Assembly (NCBI GenBank): GCA_014523525.1
Contig: JAATVL010000148.1
Location: 1 to 5,893, forward strand
Length of the DNA stretch: 5,893 nucleotides
Direction of reading: 5' to 3'
Source of the DNA: Nitrososphaerales archaeon TH703
GTDB lineage: Archaea; Thermoproteota; Nitrososphaeria; Nitrososphaerales; Nitrososphaeraceae
The notes beneath the pieces were generated by a model that did not search any database, was not told where the DNA came from, and saw only the letters and a list, made by a program, of their open reading frames with translations. Made by a program: the position numbers and the translations under genes. Numbering within the stretch: position 1 is the first letter of the stretch; each line of letters begins with the position of its first letter. Shown in pieces: positions 1-4,124 of this stretch.

Positions 1-277
1 CGAGGCTTACAGTGAGATGGCAGAAGAAAAAATGAGAGAAATTGAAAATGAAGCACAAACAAAGTGGGGAATAAAAAAATTAGTTGCAATTCATAGGATC
101 GGCAATTTAAAAGTCGGTGAGACCAGTATTATAATTGGGGTATCTTCTGAGCATAGGCACGAAGCTTTTGAGGCATGCAAATATATCATAAATAATGTGA
201 AAACTCGGGTACCAATTTGGAAAAAAGAAATATCTGAAGAAAGTCAGAAGTGGACTGATGGAATCTTACTTGGGTAG
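1..277 (+). CDS. moaE: Molybdopterin synthase catalytic (large) subunit MoaE, 5'-truncated by the window edge
   Basis: MoaE with MoaD transfers sulfur to cyclic pyranopterin monophosphate to make the dithiolene of molybdopterin in the cytoplasm. The frame is open from base 2, upstream of the first visible ATG (base 17). The residues before that ATG (EAYSE) fit the conserved MoaE stretch just ahead of 'MAEEKM', so base 17 is an internal Met and the true start lies outside the window. About 91 C-terminal residues are visible; the family is usually about 140-150. Seen: the IHRIG motif, the GVSSEHRHEAFEA helix, and KTRVPIWKKE, whose two lysines (codons at 200 and 221) match the catalytic pair K119/K126 of the E. 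coli enzyme. The gene ends in TAG and overlaps the annotated start of the downstream moaC-moaB gene by 20 bases, so the two are probably co-transcribed. The family call is secure. Confidence 0.95.
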   Translation, partial: EAYSEMAEEKMREIENEAQTKWGIKKLVAIHRIGNLKVGETSIIIGVSSEHRHEAFEACKYIINNVKTRVPIWKKEISEESQKWTDGILLG

Positions 278-1217
278 AGAAGGAATGAATGATAAAAAGA
301 GCAGGGGCATGTTTGATGTTGCTGCAAAGCCAGATTCCTACAGAACCGCACGAGCACAGGCAGTATTGAACATCGAAGCTAATACGGCAGTATTGATTGG
401 CCAAGGAAAGTCACCCAAAGGTGATATTGTGGAGGCAGCGAAAATAGCGGCTACTTCGGGGGCTAAGAAAACCTGGGACCTTATACCATACTGTCATCCA
501 ATACCTCTAGATCACATTGAGGTTCAAGTATCAGTAAGAGCACGAGAAATTGAAGTCGACGTAGAAGTTAAAAGTATATGGAAAACAGGGGTGGAAATGG
601 AAGCACTCAGTGGAGCTTGTATCGGTGCATTGACCATATATGATATGCTAAAACCCATAGATGATTCACTATTCATCTCATCTGTCAAACTTGTTGAAAA
701 GTCAGGAGGAATAGGTGAATTTGCAATTAAGGAGGGAAAAAAGATCAGAGCGGGTGTGATCGTCGTCAGCGATTCAGTTTCAGCTGGAAAGCGAGTAGAT
801 AAATCTGGAAAATTTATCGTTAAAACTTTAAAAGATAGAGGTATTGACGTGGTCGAATACAAAGTAGTGCCTGATGATAGTTCTGTTATTGAGGAACTCT
901 TAATGAAATATTCAGATGATCTCCATTTAAACTTGATATTGACTACTGGAGGAACAGGACTTGGCATCAGGGACTCAACACCTGAAGCAACAAGTAAGGT
1001 CATAGAAAAGGAAATAACTGGAATTGCCGAGGCAAGCAGAGCATATGGACAGAGAAGAACACCCTTATCTATGCTCTCAAGAGGACTTGCGGGCGTAAGG
1101 GGAACAAGTCTAATAATCAATATTCCTGGAAGTTTAAGGGCAGTATCTGAGTCCTTAGATTTCTTATTTCCGGGGCTAGAGCATGCGTTCAAGATGATGG
1201 AGGGACACGGCCATTAA
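258..1217 (+). CDS. moaCB: Bifunctional molybdenum cofactor biosynthesis protein MoaC/MoaB (fusion)
   Basis: Two Moco enzymes in one 319-residue chain. Residues ~18-158 are MoaC, cyclic pyranopterin monophosphate synthase, which acts with the radical-SAM enzyme MoaA. Residues ~160-319 are MoaB/MogA, molybdopterin adenylyltransferase, which activates molybdopterin with ATP for metal insertion. MoaC residues seen: K54 (KGD), H80 (CHP), E113 and E115 (GVEMEAL), D129 and K132 (TIYDMLK), equivalent to E. coli K51, H77, E112, E114, D128 and K131. In the MoaB part: VPDD at 205-208 (D206), TTGGTG at 229-234, RDSTPEAT at 238-245 (D239), and PGS at 290-292. Both active sites look intact. The join has no linker, resembling the MoaC/MoaB fusions common in Bacteroidetes. 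The start is uncertain. ATG 258 has a weak AGAAGTGG site 4 bases upstream but overlaps moaE; ATG 285 (residue 10) or ATG 309 (residue 18) would also keep the whole MoaC fold. Confidence 0.94.
   Translation: MESYLGREGMNDKKSRGMFDVAAKPDSYRTARAQAVLNIEANTAVLIGQGKSPKGDIVEAAKIAATSGAKKTWDLIPYCHPIPLDHIEVQVSVRAREIEVDVEVKSIWKTGVEMEALSGACIGALTIYDMLKPIDDSLFISSVKLVEKSGGIGEFAIKEGKKIRAGVIVVSDSVSAGKRVDKSGKFIVKTLKDRGIDVVEYKVVPDDSSVIEELLMKYSDDLHLNLILTTGGTGLGIRDSTPEATSKVIEKEITGIAEASRAYGQRRTPLSMLSRGLAGVRGTSLIINIPGSLRAVSESLDFLFPGLEHAFKMMEGHGH
1199..1204 (+). promoter_or_regulatory. Shine-Dalgarno site for the TauE/SafE gene
   Basis: GGAGGG lies at the very end of moaCB. It is a full match to the core that pairs with archaeal 16S rRNA (CCUCC). 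GGAGG ends 9 bases before an in-frame ATT at 1213 and 13 bases before an out-of-frame ATG at 1217. Its presence indicates that translation of the transporter starts here and not at GTG 1354. Confidence 0.6.
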
Positions 1218-1983
1218 TGAACTTTTATTATTAATACTTGTTCCTCTTTTCTTTGCAATTAGTTTTATTTATTCTAGTGTTGGATTTGCAGGAGGAAGTA
1301 GCTATATTGCCATCCTAGTACTTGTTGGAGTAAATCTGTACACCATCCCGCCGGTGTCATTGGCTCTGAACATCGTTGTGGCTTCAACGGCTCTCTTCAA
1401 TTATTTGAGAGCTGGTCACTTATCGCTTCGTATTTCTATTCCGTTACTAATCTCAGTACCATTTGCTTTTATTGCCGGTTCTGCTGTACTACCAGAAAAA
1501 CTTCTCATAATAATTTTCGTAGTTTCCCTTTTTTCAGCTTCGGCCATGCTGCTATTAAGTGGCAGCCAAATAAAAATAAGGCAGGAGAAGATACGAAAAT
1601 TAAATCTAAGTCTACCCAGGCTTTCATTAATCACATTACCATTAGGTGCTATTCTAGGGACTGTTTCGGGCCTTGTTGGTATTGGTGGAGGTATCTGGTT
1701 ATCGCCAATCTTGATATTAACTGGTCTAGCAAATCCAAAGACAGCTGCGGCCTCAGCAAGTTTATTTATACTCACAAATTCGGTTAGTGGGCTTGTTGCC
1801 CATTCAATTACTAAGGAAGTTGATTTTGCACTGATTTTACCATTGGCCTTTGTCGTCCTTCTTGGAGGATTTCTAGGTTCCAGGTTGGGAGCCTTTAAAC
1901 TGAGTCACGAAAAATTGATTTTTATTGTAGGAATTATAGTAGCAGTCGCAGGGATAAATTTGGCAAGTAGGTTGTTTAAATGA
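1213..1983 (+). CDS. TauE/SafE-family membrane transporter (putative anion exporter), start codon non-canonical or frame-disrupted
   Basis: Multi-pass membrane protein of the TauE/SafE family, whose studied members export sulfite, sulfonates or related organic anions. The first ATG/GTG/TTG in frame is GTG 1354 (209 residues). The same frame is open upstream and encodes 47 more residues typical of the family: a hydrophobic N-terminal helix and the first signature SSVGFAGGSS. From ATT 1213 the product is 256 residues, the normal family length, with about 7-8 membrane segments. The second half repeats the signature as SGLVGIGGG (residues ~152-160), showing the expected internal duplication. ATT 1213 is well spaced from GGAGG at 1199. 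The alternative is ATG 1217, which forms TAATG with the moaCB stop and would need a -1 shift, or one base missing from the T run at 1223-1226, to enter this frame. The gene sits in the Moco cluster. The substrate is unknown; sulfite is a guess from family and context. Confidence 0.85.
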   Translation: MNELLLLILVPLFFAISFIYSSVGFAGGSSYIAILVLVGVNLYTIPPVSLALNIVVASTALFNYLRAGHLSLRISIPLLISVPFAFIAGSAVLPEKLLIIIFVVSLFSASAMLLLSGSQIKIRQEKIRKLNLSLPRLSLITLPLGAILGTVSGLVGIGGGIWLSPILILTGLANPKTAAASASLFILTNSVSGLVAHSITKEVDFALILPLAFVVLLGGFLGSRLGAFKLSHEKLIFIVGIIVAVAGINLASRLFK

Positions 1984-1990
1984 AGTATTT

Positions 1991-3310
1991 CTAAAATGGA
2001 GGAAGTGTTTTTTCTAAATCGTTTGGGCTTTCTATTGGGTTACCTGATGAAAAAGACAAGCCAGGCAGTATGTTTATTTTTACTTGCTGTCCTCTCTTTA
2101 ACATTCTTATGGGTCCGGGTACCAAAATAAAACCATTTGTTCTTGTTAGAACCGTTATATTGGTGGTTTCCCCAGTTATAGGTATCGCGTGAAATTCACC
2201 CGAAATTGATCGCCACATCTTCATATATACTATTTTGGTAAAGTCTTGATATTTTTTTCGCGCATTCCAATTTTCAGTAAGTTTAGCTGTGATAAAGGGT
2301 TGGAGAAAAGTTTGTAGACCTAACATAGATCTTATGAGAGGCTGGACAAATACAATATAGGCATTCACAGCTCCTTGTATCGGGCCAGGAAGAATAATAA
2401 CTGGCTTCCCTTGAAGCGCAGCAAGGCCCGTTACTCTTCCACGATCAAGTTTTATTCCATGCACTAGAATTCCTGGTTTTCCAATATCATTAACTGATTC
2501 AGCGACAAGATCCCGCACTCCGACAGAAGATCCGCCCGTTGTTAAGATGATTTCACTTACAGATAATGCAGACCTAATTTTGTTTTGTATCTTGTAAGTG
2601 TTGTCAGGTGTGATCCCAAGGTCTAAAGGAATGCCACCTGCTGCCTCAATCAAATTAGATAAGACTTTGCTATTAGTATTCAGTATTTTTCCGCGTTTTA
2701 TGTCTGTAAATTCATCTGTAAGTTCATTGCCTGTAGGAATAATTGCAACTCTTGGTTTTTTAAAAATTTTTAATTTTCGAATTCCTAGCATTGATAATAA
2801 TGCTATGTCCTGAGTTCTAAGAACATGTCTTTTCTTTAGTAACAAATCGTTACGTTTGATTTCACCCCCCTTATAAGATACAAATGATCCTTTGGGCAGC
2901 CACGTTTGAATGATAATTGTATTATTTTTAGAATCAAACTTGGTATATTCAATAGGAATAACAATATCTGCCGAGGTGGGAAGGACTTCACCAGTTGGGA
3001 TTCTAACTGCTTGTCCTGTAAGCAGGATTTGCTTTTCTCTCTTTCCGGGTCTTCTCCAAGGAACTACCTTCAGCCTAACTGGCCGTTGTTGAGAAATCCT
3101 CTTAATATCGCTATATTTTATGGCAAATCCGTCCATGTGCGAACAGTTCCTTGAAGGTATATCAATATTTGATATTATATCAGTCCATAGGACGCGTCCA
3201 AGTGACTCCTCAATAAAAATTATTTCTGCCCTTGGCCTGATATTTATTGCATTTAGAAGTCTGATATAGCTAGCCCTTACTGACGTATAGGATGAAGGTG
3301 TCCAGTGCAT
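1991..3310 (-). CDS. moeA: MoeA-like molybdopterin molybdotransferase, divergent signature motifs
   Basis: MoeA inserts molybdate (or tungstate) into adenylylated molybdopterin, the last core step of Moco synthesis. A TTG at 3328 would add 6 residues. ATG 3310 is preferred because a TATA-like box is centred 27 bp upstream, which fits a leaderless start. This gives 439 residues, near the usual ~400-430. Seen, numbered from ATG 3310: SHMDGFA at 57-63 (D60, usually DGYA), RIPTG at 103-107, PTGNEL at 192-197 (E196), TPD at 234-236 (D236), TTGGSSVGVRD at 257-267 (D267), and a domain IV beta region from ~338. The acidic residues match E. coli D59, E188, D228 and D259. Two signatures are altered. 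The usual KPGKP is LDRGRVTG (288-295), and the usual PGNPVSA is PGPIQGAVNA. It converges on the TauE gene with 7 bp between stops. MoeA family membership is secure; the metal and exact activity are not. Confidence 0.9.
   Translation of the reverse strand: MHWTPSSYTSVRASYIRLLNAINIRPRAEIIFIEESLGRVLWTDIISNIDIPSRNCSHMDGFAIKYSDIKRISQQRPVRLKVVPWRRPGKREKQILLTGQAVRIPTGEVLPTSADIVIPIEYTKFDSKNNTIIIQTWLPKGSFVSYKGGEIKRNDLLLKKRHVLRTQDIALLSMLGIRKLKIFKKPRVAIIPTGNELTDEFTDIKRGKILNTNSKVLSNLIEAAGGIPLDLGITPDNTYKIQNKIRSALSVSEIILTTGGSSVGVRDLVAESVNDIGKPGILVHGIKLDRGRVTGLAALQGKPVIILPGPIQGAVNAYIVFVQPLIRSMLGLQTFLQPFITAKLTENWNARKKYQDFTKIVYMKMWRSISGEFHAIPITGETTNITVLTRTNGFILVPGPIRMLKRGQQVKINILPGLSFSSGNPIESPNDLEKTLPPF
2008..2013 (+). 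terminator. Possible T-tract terminator for the moaE-moaCB-tauE unit
   Basis: Six consecutive T residues on the + strand lie 25 bases after the transporter stop codon, inside the antisense 3' end of moeA. Archaeal termination commonly uses T-rich tracts without a hairpin. No better tract occurs nearby. If used, the + strand transcript would overlap the moeA mRNA by at least about 20 bases. Confidence 0.3.
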
Positions 3311-3333
3311 TTCTATTGTATAGTTCAATTAAT

Positions 3334-3340
3334 ATTTAAG
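3334..3340 (-). promoter_or_regulatory. TATA-like box of moeA (leaderless)
   Basis: On the - strand the sequence reads CTTAAATATT, with CTTAAAT centred at 3337, 27 bp upstream of ATG 3310. Archaeal TATA boxes lie about 25-30 bp before the transcription start, so the mRNA should begin at or next to this ATG. There is no Shine-Dalgarno site before it. The TTG at 3328 would lie only 6 bp from the box and could not be in the transcript. Confidence 0.6.
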
Positions 3341-3425
3341 ACAATACGACCCAGAGAATGGCTCGTTTCAATCGAAAGTTAGATGTTACTTTTCAGGACA
3401 TTGATCTTATGCCTTAGGGTTCAAA

Positions 3426-3437
3426 AGTCTGAAGACT
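3426..3437. repeat. Short inverted repeat (AGTCT-GA-AGACT)
   Basis: Two perfect 5-base arms are separated by 2 bases. The spacer is too short for a stable RNA hairpin, so if it is functional it is more likely a dimeric DNA-binding site. It lies between the two divergent promoters but about 90 bp from the moeA TATA box and 125 bp from the other. It could be chance. Confidence 0.3.
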
Positions 3438-3439
3438 GC

Positions 3440-3453
3440 AGATTGTAAAATCT
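3440..3453. repeat. Small stem-loop (AGATT-GTAA-AATCT)
   Basis: A 5-bp stem closed by GTAA, a GNRA-type tetraloop if transcribed from the + strand. It is mostly A-T pairs, so weak, and lies 3 bases after the AGTCT/AGACT repeat. No transcript that would contain it can be assigned. Confidence 0.25.
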
Positions 3454-3561
3454 CTTATCGACAGTAAATTATTGGGATAGGTGAAGACGATAGTAACTAA
3501 GCCGACAATATTTATCTGAATCATTTCTTGCAAAAGTCCTTCATCACACTTTTAGATACTC

Positions 3562-3571
3562 TTTATATAAT
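3562..3571 (+). promoter_or_regulatory. TATA box for the Met-rich protein gene
   Basis: TTTATATAAT is the strongest TATA-like element in the window. Its centre is ~26 bp before position 3592, predicting transcription from about there and a leader of roughly 20 bases ahead of ATG 3614. No clear Shine-Dalgarno site is seen in that leader. Confidence 0.55.
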
Positions 3572-3613
3572 ATGATTTGGTCATAGGTACTACTTTTCCA
3601 ATTGTCAATACAA

Positions 3614-3976
3614 ATGAATATTATCATATTGGTGATCGGATTTGGTGTAGCTATTCTTATGTCTGTATCATCAAAAGTCATCTTCAGTCAAGACTTATCA
3701 GAGAAGGATAGCCCGGACAAAACTAATGTCAATAATCAGAGCATGATGATGCCTGGTGGGAATATGACTTTTGGATCCTCACTGGATAATGCTAGGATGC
3801 ATTTAATGGAAGCTATCATGAATCTGAATGAAGGAGACATCAAGGGGGCAATTATGCATATAAATATGTCAGATCAAGGTATCAAGATGCATGAAAAAGA
3901 GATGATGGAAATGATGAAAATTATGAAGCCGAACATCTCGGGGACTATGCCTGATGGTCAAAATAAAACATCATAA
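3614..3976 (+). CDS. Small exported Met-rich protein, possible copper-binding, function unknown
   Basis: Not assigned to a named family. A TTG start at 3602 is possible, but ATG 3614 gives a clean signal sequence and 120 residues. Residues 1-26 are a hydrophobic Sec-type signal or anchor ending near VIFSQ. A short polar linker (27-45) leads to a helical, amphipathic region (~56-105) that could form a hairpin of two helices around NEGD (72-75). The part after the signal has 16 Met, and all three His residues directly follow Met (M62-H63, M81-H82, M92-H93). MxxM/MM spacing is dense at 92-104. Such Met/His patterns occur in exported Cu(I)-binding proteins. Five N-glycosylation sequons (N41, N50, N84, N107, N117) support a location outside the membrane. 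It has its own promoter, so it is probably not in an operon with its neighbours. The copper role is inference. Confidence 0.75.
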   Translation: MNIIILVIGFGVAILMSVSSKVIFSQDLSEKDSPDKTNVNNQSMMMPGGNMTFGSSLDNARMHLMEAIMNLNEGDIKGAIMHINMSDQGIKMHEKEMMEMMKIMKPNISGTMPDGQNKTS

Positions 3977-4017
3977 TTACGGGAAAAATAAAATTAGATA
4001 ATTAATTCAACCATTCC

Positions 4018-4049
4018 AATTAGCTTGCTTCCAACCAAGCAAAGCAATT
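4018..4049. repeat. Stem-loop 1 in the spacer before the oxidoreductase gene
   Basis: AATT, GC and TTGCTT pair with AAGCAA, GC and AATT around a CCAACC loop, giving 12 base pairs with one unpaired A on each side. It begins 41 bases after the Met-rich gene's stop codon and lies upstream of the next promoter. It could be a 3' UTR processing or termination structure, or a DNA-binding dyad. Confidence 0.45.
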
Positions 4050-4050
4050 T

Positions 4051-4085
4051 GCCAGTACACCGGTTTTAGTTTAAGCTAGGCTGGC
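4051..4085. repeat. Stem-loop 2 in the spacer before the oxidoreductase gene
   Basis: GCCAG at 4051-4055 pairs with CTGGC at 4081-4085 around a 25-base loop, directly after stem-loop 1. The stem is short but GC-rich in an AT-rich background. A competing pairing exists between CAAGC (4036-4040) and GCTTG (4084-4088), so the two stems might be alternative folds. Confidence 0.3.
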
Positions 4086-4095
4086 TTGAAAAAAC

Positions 4096-4102
4096 CTTAA
4101 AT
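4096..4102 (+). promoter_or_regulatory. TATA-like box of the oxidoreductase gene (leaderless)
   Basis: CTTAAAT, preceded by an A-rich run and CC, is centred at 4099, 26 bp upstream of the GTG at 4125. Motif and spacing match the moeA promoter. There is no Shine-Dalgarno site before the GTG, so a leaderless mRNA is the simplest reading, and the box supports GTG 4125 as the start. Confidence 0.55.
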
Positions 4103-4124
4103 CGTTAAAATTCAACGTAAGTAC

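Larger units (their letters stand above)
3311..3613. other. Divergent intergenic region between moeA and the Met-rich protein gene
   Basis: About 300 bp without a convincing gene. It holds the moeA promoter at one end (3334-3340) and the promoter of the Met-rich protein gene at the other (3562-3571). Between them are two small inverted repeats: AGTCT-GA-AGACT at 3426-3437 and a 5-bp stem with a GTAA loop at 3440-3453. The only small reading frame seen (3358-3417, 19 codons) has no supporting signal. I see no tRNA, C/D box pair or tandem repeat. Confidence 0.6.

Noticed and set aside
17..277. Complete short gene starting at ATG 17
   Set aside because: The frame is open to the window edge and the residues before the ATG continue the MoaE consensus, so this is an internal Met of a truncated gene.
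524..1192. Long - strand open frame of 222 codons opposite moaCB
   Set aside because: It lies wholly antisense to a gene with intact active-site motifs in both domains, its translation is Ser/Thr/Pro-rich without any recognisable domain, and it has no promoter or ribosome site.
1416..1775. - strand open frame opposite the TauE/SafE gene
   Set aside because: It is antisense to clear membrane-protein coding sequence and shows no family motif.
1354..1983. GTG 1354 as the start of the TauE/SafE protein
   Set aside because: It would cut off the first membrane segments and the first half of the duplicated signature, and no ribosome site precedes it.
2598..3154. Three + strand open frames opposite moeA
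   Set aside because: They overlap one another and lie opposite MoeA motifs; none has a domain or start signal.
3358..3417. 19-codon + strand frame starting ATG GCT in the moeA upstream region
   Set aside because: No Shine-Dalgarno or properly placed TATA box, no recognisable peptide, and a length expected by chance.
3329..3613. Possible C/D box sRNA or tRNA in the divergent intergenic region
   Set aside because: A CTGA occurs near 3518 but no matching C box at a sensible distance, and no cloverleaf or TTCGA-type T loop could be built.
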